From Puccinia triticina (Eukaryota; Basidiomycota; Pucciniomycetes; Pucciniales; Pucciniaceae): a stretch of 64,000 nucleotides of DNA. Below, one piece after another: positions 45,141 to 57,689 of this stretch. Every line of letters begins with the position of its first letter. The stretch's first letter is position 1. The notes under the pieces were generated by a model, which was not told the DNA's origin, searched no databases, and was given only the letters and a program-made list of their open reading frames with translations. Position numbers and translations under genes: made by a program. The stretch covers positions 3,224,001 through 3,288,000 of the forward strand of contig NC_070558.1 in the NCBI RefSeq assembly GCF_026914185.1. Direction: 5' to 3'.

Positions 45141-45432
45141 GACTCCATTGCTACTCTTCTGTTTTTATTACATTACTACTCTTCTGTTTTTATCACATTA
45201 CTGCTCAACTTCTATATGAACATAAATAAAAACATTACTTGTCTACTTGTGCCAACTTCCAGACCTTCTCACCCAAAACATTTGGGTATCCGCGGGTACA
45301 TGTGAGGTTGCCCGTGGCTCGTACCCGCTGTACTTGACCCCATAATCAAGCATCAGGAGCCATCCCGTAGCCCGTACCCGCCGGCGGTTATACCCGCTGG
45401 GTCCGGGTACGGGTTCCAGCGCTACCTTTGAC

Positions 45433-47185
45433 AATGCAGAAGTCAATTTCCCCATGACAGGTCAGCCGCGGAGTGTCAAGTCCTTCAAGCCCTCTCAAAG
45501 CCCACACAGGGGGCCCCTGCGGGGCAAGCTCGTCGTCAAAATGAGGAGTATCTGGTTTTCTCCTGCAAGTCCATTTGGCTGTCACCAGGGGAGAATTTGA
45601 CGCACTCTCCAGAGAGTGCCTGACTGTGATTTTATGCTGTTCTGGGTCTGATGTCAGTCAGATGTGTATTAGGAAATGATTTATAAATTATCAAGTCAAT
45701 TGGAATTCTTTCATAATTTATGAGGAAGTATCACAGGACCTCATGCAATGCTGTATAGAACTGTTTGATTCTTTAAGGATAACTCAATTACAACCCATAA
45801 TGAAATGATATTTACTCAATGCCTAATTATCAATCATTGCTGGTGAATTTATTTTGATCAATTTTGTCAGCTGGCTACTATGGCAGAGCCACCGTGACAC
45901 TATACAAATAAAATATAAAAAGTAGTTTTACATATGAAAGAGACATTATTACTCTTACATATGTAAAACTACGCAAAAACATTGAATACATATATAAATA
46001 ATTAATTACTTAACTTTGTGTACTTCATAAGTAAAATATTATAGAAGATTCTGATTCTATGGGTAAAATAACCTAGGGTACCTCACTCACACGTACCCTT
46101 AATTATTATCCCTTCCTTGTGTAAACTAAATTCCAAGTTTAAGCAAGTGCATCATGCCCCGTGTGAATGCACTTGCATGCTTGTATATCTAAGTACATAT
46201 GTATACACCTAGTTTCAGTGACGTAACTGAGGTGTTGTGTATAGTTTAGAAGATGGCTTTATTTGTTGCGTGGCGCACCCAAGCCCGCGTGCTCTGTTGC
46301 CTAGAGCTCAAGCCCGCGCGCAGGTTGTAGATAGATGCATAATGCATAAACTAGCCCGCAACCAAAGCGCTTGGGCTACCAGTAAGTGATAATAGGCCAG
46401 AATACGCCCCAATAGCAATATTACATGTGTTATATGTCTTGTACACATGTAATTAATCACCAAACAAGATGTACTTATCACGTCATTCAATATAAAAATA
46501 TTCTAGACTGAAAAGGACTCTTGCAGCGTGCACAGGAGAGACTAGAAAGCGCCCCCGCTTCTCCCAAGCCTTACTACACATAAATTACAACTGTAGTAAA
46601 TATGTAGAAGGGGTCAAATGAACTGGAGCATTCAATAAGCGCCTCTAGAACATGTATAAAGCACTGCTTGCACGTGTACAAGTGCACAGAAGCTAGTTCT
46701 AGTACCTTCTGTGGCACATTTCCACGGAAATGAGTGTCACAGAACCCCCAAACCAGCCCCTATGACGTGTAAAGCATGTGTAAAACCACGCCGAACCTCT
46801 GTAAATGGTCCTTGGCAACCCTTGTATCCAAGCCCCAAGGTTCCACGACCAACAGCGCCTTCTCGCGCAACCAAATTGCCTCAGAATGCGCCCACAAGGG
46901 TCCCCCTGTCTCCTGGGCGCCCCTGGAGGCCTGCCTAGGCTATAAAAAGGGCCCTTTCTCCGCCCAAAAGGAGATTCCCCAGCTTTAAATTACATATTAG
47001 AATTTTACCCGCCTTCAACAGCCTCAATAGCCTGTGATTTTCCAGGTAAAATACCTACTTTTGTGATTTTTAGCCCCAATTTCCGCCTTGAAGCTGTCCA
47101 GTAACCACCCTGCCCTCAAGATTACCTCCTCTGAGCGCCTCTAACTGCCCAACTTCACGCCTGAAGAACCTCAAGTGACTCCAGG
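45433..47185. other. No gene; possible LTR promoter near 46941
   Basis: Flank of the nested hAT, then AT-rich DNA with a hairpin (AGTTTTACATATG / CATATGTAAAACT, about 45921-45972). A strong TATA box (CTATAAAAAGG) lies at about 46940 in a GC-richer context resembling an LTR promoter. The ends of such an LTR were not found. Confidence 0.4.
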
Positions 47186-47379
47186 GTCTTATATAGGGAT
47201 GGCCACTCGCACCCGGGCACCTGCCGTGGGTGCGGGTACTACCCTGGAATTTCACTCATGTCAGATACCCGCACCCGCACCCGCCAAGGCGGGTACCCGG
47301 GTGCCAAGTGCCAGGTACCCGGGTGCAGGTGGCGGGTTATGCAAACAACGGACCTGTGACAAGTCTGAAAAAGTGTCAC

Positions 47380-47930
47380 AGGACCTCTGTCCGTTTGCGT
47401 GCAAACGGACAGGACAAAACATTGGCGTCCTGTAGACAAAACATCGGCCCTGTCCTGTCTGTTTGCACGCAAACAGAAAGGACAAAACATCGTCTCTGTC
47501 CTGTCCGTTTGCACGCAAACGGACGGGACAAATCATCAGCGTCCTGTCCGTTTGCACGCAAACGGACAGGACAAAACATCGGCTCTGTCCTGTTGTTTGC
47601 AGGCAAACGGACAGGAAAAATCATCGGCTCTGTCCTGTCTGTTTGCACGCAAACGGACAGGAAAAATCATCGGCTCCGTCCTGTCCGTTTGCACGCGAAC
47701 AGACAGGACATGACATCGGCATCCTGTCCGTTTGCACGCAAACAGACAGGAAAAACCATTGGCTCTGTCCTGTCCGTTTGCACGCAAACGGACAGGACAA
47801 AACACAAAACATCCGCTCCGTCCTGTCCGTTTGCACGCAAACGGACAGGACAAAACATCAGCTCTGTCCTGTCCGTATGCACGCAAACGGACAGGACAAA
47901 ACACAAAACATCCACTCCGTCCTGCACCCC
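47380..47930. repeat. Tandem hairpin array inside hAT, period about 52-57 bp
   Basis: About ten units, each a palindrome with arms CCTGTCCGTTTGC and GCAAACGGACAGG, spaced by ACAAAACATCGGCTCTGT-like linkers. The frames that open through it are artefacts of the repeat. Confidence 0.9.
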
Positions 47931-48005
47931 CAAACGGGTACCAATGATCATCCTTACCCACTGTTGTCTGCTTGTTTCCTCAGAAAAATCTTGGCTAAGT
48001 ATTAA

Positions 48006-51000
48006 TTACGAGCTATCTACTTCATAAACATATTTATTCTTCCCACTTTTCTGCTTAACCTTTTGTCTTTCCTCTCCCTTCTTATCTACCTTCCATTTAC
48101 GCAACACCCCACGCGGTATTTTACCGTTTTTCGAATAGAATGCTACTGTCATTCCTTGAGTGAGAGAAATGTTGCTGAGGCGGTGCCTCCTGACTGAAAC
48201 GTAATCCCGACCAAAGTTGAACGATTGCTCAACATCCACTGTTGTTGCTAGTGTCAAAAAAATATGGTCAGATTTGAAAAAAAAAATGAAGAAAAATTGA
48301 AAAGACATACCTGGGCAACTGAGTACATCAAGTGCCATCTGGAGTAGACCTCCGTGTGTATTTCCTGCACGCCCTTGGGCAATCCACCATTTTATAGGGT
48401 TCACCGGCTGGCCTTCATCATCCAAGTTTAACCCACCCGCAAGCCACACATTGAGTGGATCAGTCTCTACATTTCCTGTGCGTGCTTCAGAAGCACCAAT
48501 GAGCCTGGCAAGAACCCCAGTCTGAGGCTGGCAGGAAGAAATTTAGCTTGCTATCAGAAGAATTCAGATCCAAAAGAGAAAAAGACTCACCTTTGCGCGC
48601 GGAGTGGGCTGAGCTGGCGGTTTGTACAGATTTTCCCACATTTCTCTTGCAAGTCGGATGGCTTCGGCAATCCATTCAGGTTCCCACTTGGCAAGTTTGA
48701 AATATTCATCTTTGAAGGAGGGATGAAGAACTTGAATATTAAACAGTTAGTTTTAGTATGCATTGTATGATAATTGTTCTACAAAATGACTCACTCATAG
48801 CAACCCGGTACAATGGTGAGCAATCAGTAAGGGTGTAGCATTTGTTTGTCAGTTGAAGTCCTGCACAACAAGAATTTCTTAAGGCAGGGGGGTACACATT
48901 GCGCTGATCGGATATGATTGTCAATAAGTGGCTGGTGATCTGATCAATGAAGACAACGACTTGAGATATTTGGGCCCCGCCGCGTTGTGAGACTATCAGT
49001 GTTATGTCATAGAAGGGTTCGAGTATTTTGACCATGTCGTGTGCCAAGTCGAGATCGTTTTGGTTGATGTGATATGCTCGAGGAGTGCCATGTCGCTTAT
49101 CTTTCTGCCACTCAAGACTGAAAACAAATATTATATGAGTACTTTTAGATCAATTGGATTAAGTATGTACTCACATAGCCTTGGAACATCTTCGGATACT
49201 GGATAGTTGCATGAGAGTCGAGTTCCACCTGGTCCGCACGTCCCGCTCGACATTATGTGGCCTCAAACAGTCGTTTTGCTGACAGATGTCCACAAAAAGT
49301 GCCCTTGAGTTTGGTGACTTGTTCAGCTTCCCTGCGATTGCTCGGAACTGTTTTGTTGGGAAAGATAGATTAAAATTGGGGATCATTTGTAATCTCAAAA
49401 TCAGGATGTGAATGATGATAGCATGAGCTTACCTTTGCCAAGGACTCCTTGCATGATCGGGAAGTGTATACATCACCTTCGTCTTCATCACTCAAATTGT
49501 TTATATCTTCGGTTTCCAATTCAAGTTTGTCATCTTGGAGCAGCTCTGCAGCAATATTGCGGTCACTCTGATTGTTTAAAGCTTCATCGCCATTGTAAGA
49601 ACCTCTTGAATCTTCATTCAAACTAAGTAGGATGATCAAATAGTCAGCTGAAATCGCAAGAAGAGTGTAAAAAACTTGGAAATACAATTGAATTTGGTGT
49701 TCTGGGTCATCTTGATCCGAGTCATCCAATTCTTCTTCGTCATCAGATGTGTGTTTGGTATCACTCCTCTTCTTGTGGCTTCCAAAAGGATGCAAGATCA
49801 CTTGAACAATCAAATTAATTTAAGATATGGCCAAAGCATCGAACCTATTGAGTGCTGCCTTGGAACCTATCCCACTTAAATTTCTTGAGCTCGTCAACCA
49901 TGGTTTGATTGTTTGTGGCATTGTCGGTTACAATGCCACAGATCTGTGAGAGGAACAGGGATTAATTCAAAAAAGACAAGCAGAGTGACTCCGAGGAGCT
50001 TACCTTGTTTTGCACCCCAAACTTTTCAACAATTAGTCGGACTGTGTTGGCCAAATAGTCACCTGTATGTCTTTCTTTTAACCTAACAAAGTCAAGAGGC
50101 ATCGCCTCCAATTCAAAATCACCGGAACCTTCTTGAACCAAGCGGTAAATTACCGTTCCTAGAATATCGAACCCATTTGGCGATTGCCAGGCATCAAGGC
50201 CCAGGTACATGGCCCCTTGATGATTCTAGAATCACAATAATTATGGTGTTCAAAGTTGGTTTGCATAATTTTATGCATGCATAAATCATAAAATCATAAA
50301 ATCTTTTTTGCAGGGGATATGACTGTCTGATTATGTAATACAAAATTTCCTCACCAAAATATTTTTATGATTTTATGATTTATGCATGCATAAAATTATG
50401 CAAACCAACTTTGAACACCATAAATAAACCAAAAATCAGAAAATATTACCGATAATGAACGGAAAAACAACCCAACTTTAAAAGATTCAATGAGAGACTC
50501 CTGCACTGATTTATATAGCCGGCCTATGTCATGGGAGACCACCTTTCGACTAGGCAAATTTTTGAGCACAATAGGATGCAAAATACCTTGATGTGCCTCT
50601 TCGCCAAGCGCTGAGAAAGGATGAGCTGTTTCAGCACACCAGATTGCGCAGAGCTGGGGGACCTGTTGAATCAAAAATTTCAGACCATCCTCTCAGCAAA
50701 AAGAGGAGAATTTATATCATCTCACCTCTTGCGGATCTATATCACCAGTTCCAGAGATGCCCAGCGCAGCCAGTTTGGTGTTTTGGTCCACCTCTCTTTG
50801 TTTCTTGAGGCAGCTAGCAACATGCTTCGATAGATTAGTGGGTGACGTGTTGTAAGTAGGGCGGTGGATTTTAGAGCCGCAGCTGAAATTTAAAACAATG
50901 AATCTGATAAGTCAAGCTAAGTGGAAAGAAGTCCAGGTCAAAAAAAAACTCACGCCCTACATGGGAACGCTATCATCTTGCGCCCATGTTTGTCGATTTG

Positions 51001-51361
51001 GTCGGAAAGTATAGGCGGATGATAGTGTGGGTAGGCTGTACTCTGTGAATTTTGATGCAATTTACGTGCTCTTTCTGGAAATTGTAAAGTGTGGTCAGTC
51101 ATTTCACTCGTTTAGCAAACAAATAGATTTTGAAAGATACTGACTGAGCTCTTGGTCATCTGAAAGTCCCTGAGTATTTGCAGGGGTGGTGCTATCATGG
51201 TCAGTGGCCTCCTGTTCTTGGTCGGATTTTTCGTTGAGATCGATAACAGTTGGATTCTTTATTTGACAAGAAACTTTTTATTTGGCTGGAGAAATGTGGT
51301 CGGATGACCCAGATGCAGATGATGGTGATGATTTTTGGCGCTTCTTGTGTTTGGGTGCCAT
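48006..51361 (-). pseudogene. hAT transposase of the 47194-51654 element
   Basis: Minus strand, start ATG at 51361 (MAPKHKKRQKSS). A BED-like finger region (SKHVASCLKKQREV, about 50830) comes first, then LCAIWCAETAHPFSALGEE and VVSHDIGRLYKSVQES. The first catalytic block is YLGLDAWQSPNGFDILGT (about 50190), with an intron to ICGIVTDNATNNQT (second Asp, about 49930). VRCFGHILN, an acidic stretch, and DVRTRWNSTLMQL (about 49220) follow. The hAT C-terminal domain is VDVEQSFNFGRDYVSVRRHR (about 48210). Breaks: a TAG at about 49851 replaces a likely Trp before VRCFGH, and a small insertion shifts the frame just after HILN. A MITE (50241-50423) lies in an intron. The coding decay contrasts with the perfect ends and TSD. 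Confidence 0.8.
50241..50423. mobile_element. AT-rich MITE with 60-bp TIRs (183 bp)
   Basis: Arms beginning TTATGGTGTTCAAAGTTGG are near-perfect complements. ATAA flanks both ends (50237-50240 and 50424-50427). It lies in an intron of the hAT transposase. Confidence 0.8.
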
Positions 51362-51662
51362 GACAAACTGTATCAGATGGCTGCAAGGAGGATTGAGGGA
51401 ACTGGTTGGCGGCGCCGGAACTATTGAAGAATCTCAGACCCGGGGCGGGTACCCTGCTTTGCAGCACCGCAGTTGTACTGTTGGATTACGTGTAATCCAA
51501 CAGTACAACTGTGGCGCATTTGGTGCCCTGGAAATCTAAATGTGCTGGGCAGGTACCCGCCCTCTTTTTCTCTACAAAACCAGACACCCGCACCCGCACC
51601 CGGCACCCGCCAGCGGGCACTAGGCACGTAAACGGGTACCCATGGCCATCCCTAGTCTTATA

Positions 51663-53068
51663 CTAGTAAGTTTAAGCCCCTTCTCTTGAGATTCTCCGCC
51701 ATTTCTTTCTGGGATTTGAAACACCCCTGTTTACAGGCCCCAGTTCTTTATTCTTGAGGGATTAAACACCCCTGATTTATCAGGCCCCTCTTAAAATTAA
51801 TTATATCAATTTTATTATGTCTAATTGGCTCAAATTGCCCTATTTTTACGCCATAATTCCCAACATTTACGTTGGAATTATCCCTTATGACCTTGTCTTA
51901 GAGTTTTACAACTCTACACTTTTGCTTTGCACCACGTGTAGCTAGAAGGATAATATCCTTGGCATCACATAGGCTGACAAATTTCTCCATGTGCAAGGAG
52001 TTTCACGCAACATAAATGTGACTAGCTGGGGCTTCAATAGCTTTCTGACCAGTTTTTACTTTTCATGGAGCTGTGAAAGTCCCCTCTGGTGATCTGTCAC
52101 CCCAATGTACGCGCGTACACGAAGGTGACATTTCAAAAATGCAAAACAGCTCACATGCATGTGCATGGAGACATTGGAAAACAAAAAACCATAAAAACAA
52201 CTCACAAGCTTATGTGTGTTAAGAAGCCAAGTTGTTTGGCTGAAATCTGGTACCACAAACCTCCAAGCTTGACTTGAAACATACTTTCACCCTATTTTCA
52301 TCCTTTTTTGACTCAATTATAGATGATACCTGACTTTTTTTAGGGAAATATGACAATTAAGGCGGGCCTTTCACATCATTCTTACCAGTGTGTATGTGTT
52401 GTTGATCTGAAAGAGGCCCAGCCTTCCATTTGTAACAACCTTTTACGAGTGCACATGAGGGAAAAATTAGCAAAGTGAAAACAATGAACACCTTCATGAG
52501 TATGTGAATAATATGAATTGAACCCCAAGAAATCATCCCAATCAACAAACGGGTCAAATTGAGTTATGATTTCATTGCGGTCATTGTGCCTTAGTGGTTT
52601 CAACTGTGTTCTGATTGAGTTCCAGTTGAGTTCTGCATGACTTCTGGATGATTTATGGATGAATCCAGGATCAGTTTCAGAACAGTTGTGGATGAGTTCA
52701 AGCATTATTCATTATTTCTTACACTCCTTTCACCGAAGCATCCAGCACAGTTCCGTAAAAAGGGTATGGTATGGCACTCTCTGGAGAGTGTGTCAAAATC
52801 ACCCCTGGTGTGTTGTTCTCTCACCTAGTACTTGCCTTGGAGCACTGTGGCGCAGCGCCCCACAGCAAGTGTGGGAGGAGAGGTCAAGAAGGGGGGTCCC
52901 CTTTCTTGTCTCAACTAGGGAAGAGAAATGAGCTAGTTTCATTTCGCGTACAGCAACCAGGAAGGTGTAGGGGTTCAGGAGCAAACCCCTGCGCCTTTGA
53001 AAGAAGGGTGGGTGGGAGGTGTCTAAAAATTGAGACAACCCAGAAGTGGGCAAGTCTCTGATGGGCGT
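51663..53068. other. No gene recognised
   Basis: Continuation of the sequence interrupted by the hAT (46240-47185), then AT-rich DNA. A GC-richer repeat starts near 52750 with CTCTCTGGAGAGTG. No domain in any frame. Confidence 0.4.
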
Positions 53069-53077
53069 GGAGAGGGG

Positions 53078-54273
53078 CAAACTTAACCCAAGTCCCTCCC
53101 TGCTGCGGGCGTCTGGTCTTGCGAAGCAAGCGTCCGATAGCCCTTGGCAGGAGGGACTTGCGCGCTATCACCCCCTTTTCCAGAGCCTAGAATTTGAGTT
53201 TGGCTGGGTGGTTTTTCCAAACCATCACAGTTCCTTGCCCTCAAAACCTTATACCTTAAAAATTTGCTTGGCAAAAAGCCTTGCTTCTTGCGCGTCATCC
53301 CACACAATCTGAGGTATGTTACATCATTTCTTCAAGTTTAAATAAATTATCAAAGTCAACCAAACCTTGAATTTTACTGAAGTCAAGTAACAGAGAAGAT
53401 CTGTGCTCACATACTTATAAATATACTTTTTTTTTTTGACTTACAGTCAAGCCTCTGAGCCCTCAATTGTTGGCACAGACCCGCCATCAAGACCGCATAG
53501 CCCTCTGAATGACTGGTAAAGACCTGTCATCAAGAGGAATATATACAACACCCTGGATGACTGGTACAGACCGGTCATCAAAGGGATATGTAGAACCTCT
53601 CAATTACCGGTCTGTGCCGGTCATCAAGGGGACTCAACACTCTCAATGGCCAGCACAGACCGGCCATCAAGAGTATACAAACCTCTCAATGACCCGTCTG
53701 TGCCGGTCATTGAGGGGACTTGACACTCCCAATGACCGGTATCAACCAATCATTGGGAGGACTCAACCCTCTCAATGACCGGTACTGTGCTGTTCATCGA
53801 GAGGGCTTTATCCTCTCAATGACCAGAACATACTGGTCATTGAGAGGGTCGAGTTCCCTCAATGACCGGTTGATCCCGGTCATCCTCAAGCTAGCTGCGT
53901 GTCAAACACACTATGTATTAAACAGAGAGTCTGTGCTCTCATTTTATGATTAATTTCTGCAAATCTGGGTTATAGACTTGGTAATAGTTTTCAGGTTTAG
54001 TTGTTTTGTTTAATTTTTCAGGACTGACTTGTGTCAGTACATAAAGAAAAAAAAAATACAAGGCTCAGCGCGTGCATGTTGAACTGATCTGGAGCAAAAA
54101 AGAAAATCATGGAATGAGGGAGATACAAGGGGAAAAGCAAAAAGAGGGGTGAAAAATGCATTCTCCGTGCGCCAGAAAGGGGAGGTATGGTATAAGACCC
54201 TCCTGCCAAGGGCTGTTGGAGGCTTGCTTTGCGAGTCACACGCCCGCAGCAGCGAGGGACTGTGTCAAGTTTG
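53078..54273. mobile_element. Mutator-like MITE with hairpin array (1,196 bp)
   Basis: Ends CAAACTTAACCCAAGTCCC and complement-like GTGTCAAGTTTG, with a perfect 9-bp duplication GGAGAGGGG (53069-53077 and 54274-54282). Subterminal GAGGGACTT/AAGTCCCTC modules match the other family members. The centre (53480-53890) is an array of GATGACCGG hairpins. Confidence 0.9.
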
Positions 54274-54516
54274 GGAGAGGGGAAGTTCGGAGCGATGAGC
54301 TTGCAGGGAACTTTTATTGCTGGGGGATTCATATATGAATCACCCGGGTGCATTTGTGCGCGTGTCTTCGCACAACACTGTGCTGCATGGCTGAAGCAGC
54401 CCAGCCCCAGCTCTGATCCATCAGGGCTTCCCACTTAGCCACCTCCATGGACAGAGGGGACTTGTGGTGCCCTGCTCGCTCCCCCGCAAATTAATTCTTG
54501 AAGTCATCCTTCAACC

Positions 54517-55108
54517 CAAACTTAACCCAAGTCCCTCGCGGCTGCGGGCGTGTGCCTTGCAAAGCAAGCCTCCGACAGCCCTTGGAAGGAGGGACTTGCG
54601 CCTTATTGCCCCTTTTTGTGGGGGCAAGGTTCTAGATTTTGGTGGGAGGAATTTTCAAAAGTGTATAATTCCTTGCTTCCAAAACCTTCTTGAGATTAAA
54701 TTTTCTGAGGTTGAAGACTGGCTTGTTCCCATCCAACCTGGAGAATTTGAGGCATCTCAATCCATTCCCTCCACTCCAAATAAAAACATCAAAAGCACTG
54801 AATCTGTGGATTTTACATGGAAAAGGTCTGTGCTCAGCACCTCAGTTCCACAGTTCTGTCCAGAATAAAACGTAGAGGGGATCAATGGAGATAGAATAAT
54901 TTCTACTCTTTTCTCCAGCATCTTCTGCTGACCTTGAGCTGATCACATGGGAGTGGGTGTGATAGGTGAGCTATAGAAAAAATCAAGAAAGTACCCCAAA
55001 ATTCCATTCTCGCTATGCAAGCTTGGTGCGCTAGGGTCTAAGTCCCTCCTGAAGGAGGCTCGCTTTGCAAGTTCAGTCCCAAAGTCTTGAGGGACTTTGT
55101 TAAGTTTG
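54517..55108. mobile_element. Mutator-like MITE (592 bp)
   Basis: Ends CAAACTTAACCCAAGTCCC and GTTAAGTTTG, flanked by CCTTCAACC / CCTTTGACC (9 bp, two transitions). The interior is the reverse complement of 8225-8813. A single related end module lies at 55230-55312. Confidence 0.8.
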
Positions 55109-55861
55109 CCTTTGACCCCAAACGCGCAGCTCAGGATCTCTCAAGCCGCAGCATGCAGCGGGCCCAGCATCCCAACTCGTTGTCGCCGGTCGGACTCCTT
55201 GCAGATCGGGCACGCAACAGGACCCAACGCCTAACTTAACACAAGTCCCCCACATTCGAGGGCCCTGGTACAGCCTGGGCTGGCGCGAAGCGCAAACTCC
55301 GAAGGAGGGACTTGGGACTAATGTCCACATTTTGGCCTGGGGGTTTGAGGCCTTTTGGTGGGGGATTTGTGCCATTCCAATTTTGACCTTGTTCCCAAAC
55401 AGCCCCACACATGCCCTTTGGACCATGAGAATCCTCTGGTTCTTCCCCATCTTTTGACACTACACTCATCCCTGAGAAACCAACCCTTCTCTTTCCATGC
55501 TCCTTCAAACTTTTGGTTTTGAAGGTCATTCTGAGCTGTATCATGTGAATGTATTGAAAAACAGTACAGAATTCAATTCAATCCCCAGGAACCAAGCTCT
55601 GTTTTAGATGTCTTGCCCAATCCAGCTTGTGTGACAGATTTTCACTTTGAGGACAGGAACTGGAAGCCAAGAAGCTTGGCTGTTCCACCCCTTCATAGCT
55701 TCACCCGGGTTGGAACGGTTTTTGTTGTGTGAGGGGAAAAGAAGGAAAAATGGCTAGAAAGCCACAAACAACCCAAACCCTCAAGCCAAAATTACAACAT
55801 TAGTCATAACGGAGAGTCCCTTCGGGACGCGGGTGTTCCCCCCTCCGTTCAAGAGGCTTAG

Positions 55862-56107
55862 TTAGGCTAGACCCGGCGCCGTCTGTGGGATGGCACATAT
55901 GCTTGCCTCGGACATGTCAGATTGTGAAATGTTGACCGTTGAGGTGAAGACGACCCAATCAAGCTTATACTGCGCACCGGTTCGGGGCACGTTGAGAATT
56001 GGGAGGACGGTCAAAGTATTTCCAGTGTATTTCAACCGTATCCGGACATGCTTATCTGCTAGCTGCAAGCGTCCGGGGAGACTGGTCGCAGTCTCGTTTC
56101 CCTCCAT
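55862..56107 (-). CDS. Hypothetical small protein or last exon
   Basis: Opens at ATG 56107 and gives 81 residues with a balanced composition (RLQLADKHVRIRLKYTGNT, LDWVVFTSTVNISQSDMSEA). It has many CpG-containing codons, unlike the decayed TE frames. It lies downstream of, and on the same strand as, the secreted-protein gene. No signal peptide or known motif; it may be the last exon of a longer gene. Confidence 0.3.
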   Translation of the reverse strand: MEGNETATSLPGRLQLADKHVRIRLKYTGNTLTVLPILNVPRTGAQYKLDWVVFTSTVNISQSDMSEASICAIPQTAPGLA

Positions 56108-56631
56108 AATCACTCACACAGTCCTTTTTACACGATTACCTCTTCATTTTGTCTTCTCAATTCCCTCTGGGATCCTCATGGGCTTACTTTGACCCAGGGA
56201 TCTCAGAAAAATCAAGTTTTTTTTTCTTTGAACTTGATTTCACACAATTTTTCTCATTCAAAATTGTGATTCATCACACGCACCGTTTATGTCTTGTCTG
56301 AACGCGGTTTTTTCAATAATATTACTGCGGGTAAATAATTCCCTACTGACAAATCATTACTCAGATCACGGTAAGCCACTAGGTTCGCGTAATTCCGTGT
56401 TAAATCTTTTCAGCATGGGATTGCATTTTGCGAGTGCGAAGAACGCTCAAATCCAATGCCTTATTCAAGCACGCATGATAGCAGTTTTTAGCTCTTTATT
56501 TGACTTGTGAAGGCATTGGAGGCTGAGAATTTTCATTCAAGCTATTCTCAAAATGTATGTATTATAGAGACGCATGACCAGTAAGTGAGACTTGAATAGA
56601 AGGCGCGGTTCAGGTGGTCATATTTTTTCAT

Positions 56632-57555
56632 CTATTTCCCGATTTCCCCAATTCTAGCAAGACCGTTACCAGTTCTGGAATTATTGATATCCGCACCAGT
56701 ACGAACCCTGGCATGATGCGCACCAGGAATTTTGGTCCTACCCTTGCTACTCTTATAGCCGCCATTATTAGGTGGGTTCCCGAGATGAAACTTTCCTGAA
56801 TCGTCCTCGTATCCAGGTTCTCCGGTATTCGGATCCCTTATCGGCCCGGTGCCTGTTCCCGATCTTCCTCCAGAGTTTCTAATGAATCATCACGGAGAAA
56901 AACACGAAAGTGTTAGAGGATTCGAGGGCTACGAGAAGCATGACACAAAGTAACTTACTGCCAGAAAAAGACATCATAGCCGCTGTTATTTTCGAGCTGA
57001 CTCTCAGAAGGCGCAATCTATTTGTCCCATCAGCCAATATTTATGGAATATAGAAACAGTAAAATTCCCGTATCAGATCACTCCGCATCATTGAATGCTT
57101 TGCATGAAGAAAATTGAATAAGAATCACTAACAGTAGTAGCGTAGCAAGTCCCATACGTAGAGCCATTTTGATTAACTTTGGAGGGATCAATTTTGAACC
57201 AAGCAAATTTTTGATCTGGAAATGGTAGGCATGGTCAGAATTGGGATTGCATGGAATGAATTGAAACGGTGAAAATAATACTTATTGGTCCCATTTAACT
57301 CACTGGACATCCTAGTATTGTGGGAGCATTCCGCGGCTTGAATCCCAGGAGAAGCCGTGGCTGAAGTGAAAAGAAAATCGTCAAATTCCGAGCAGTATTA
57401 TTCGATGTCACATTTCAAAACTCACGCGAGGCTTTCGCTATCCAAGAATCTGTGGGTTTTTTACCCAGAGAATAACCAGTAGCAGGATCACGGGAGGCTG
57501 AAACTGCTGCGCCTAGCAAGAAAACGCACAAAAGAATCACCGAAGCTCTTATCAT
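56632..57555 (-). CDS. Small secreted protein, candidate effector-like
   Basis: Five minus-strand exons: 57555-57426, 57360-57304, 57215-57133, 57017-56959 and 56878-56632. All introns are GT-AG, 65-115 bp, and all phases agree, giving about 191 residues and a TAG stop. The first 20 residues form a typical signal peptide (basic start MIRASV, hydrophobic ILLCVFLLGA, small residues before the cleavage site). The mature part has only two Cys, one near residue 54 and one near 82, and the last exon is rich in Gly, Asn and Thr. I recognise no enzyme domain. A TATA box lies about 130 bp upstream. Secretion and small size are compatible with a rust effector, but that role is inference. There are no in-frame stops. 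Confidence 0.72.
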
Positions 57556-57681
57556 GCTGTAATTTAAAGCGGATATTTTATGTCTATCTTATTGTTGCTG
57601 ATAAATGGTAAGTAGGTGGAAGCTTTTTCTGAACTGAGTTCTATGTGAGGAATAACGCTTCCTCCAACCTGAATGAGCCTT

Positions 57682-57689
57682 TATTTATA
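57682..57689 (-). promoter_or_regulatory. TATA box of secreted-protein gene
   Basis: TATAAATA on the minus strand, 127 bp upstream of the ATG at 57555. Confidence 0.55.

Larger units (their letters stand above)
32440..45424. mobile_element. hAT transposon carrying a nested MULE (12,985 bp)
   Basis: Ends TAGCGCTGGA (32440) and its complement (to 45424), with a perfect 8-bp duplication CCTTTGAC (32432-32439 and 45425-45432). Joining the flanks gives a continuous sequence similar to 27900-28000 (minus strand), which confirms that everything between is inserted. Without the MULE (32772-42216) the hAT would be about 3.5 kb, a normal size. Its transposase relic is at 42444-45140. Subterminal sequence is rich in GGGTAC/GTACCC words. 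Confidence 0.88.
47194..51654. mobile_element. hAT transposon, full length (4,461 bp)
   Basis: Ends TAGGGATGGCCA and perfect complement, with a perfect 8-bp duplication GTCTTATA (47186-47193 and 51655-51662). Subterminal GGGTACC/GCACCCG words are on both sides. A tandem palindrome array lies at 47380-47930 and a minus-strand transposase gene at 48006-51361. Confidence 0.93.

Noticed and set aside
32440..45424. Single giant cargo-carrying transposon (Starship-like)
   Set aside because: Internal TIRs and duplications show a 3.5-kb hAT with a separate MULE and others nested in it; no tyrosine recombinase seen.
47230..48027. 265-residue frame with repeated QTDRTK-like peptides
   Set aside because: Produced by the hairpin array in the hAT subterminal region; overlapping frames on both strands show the same artefact.
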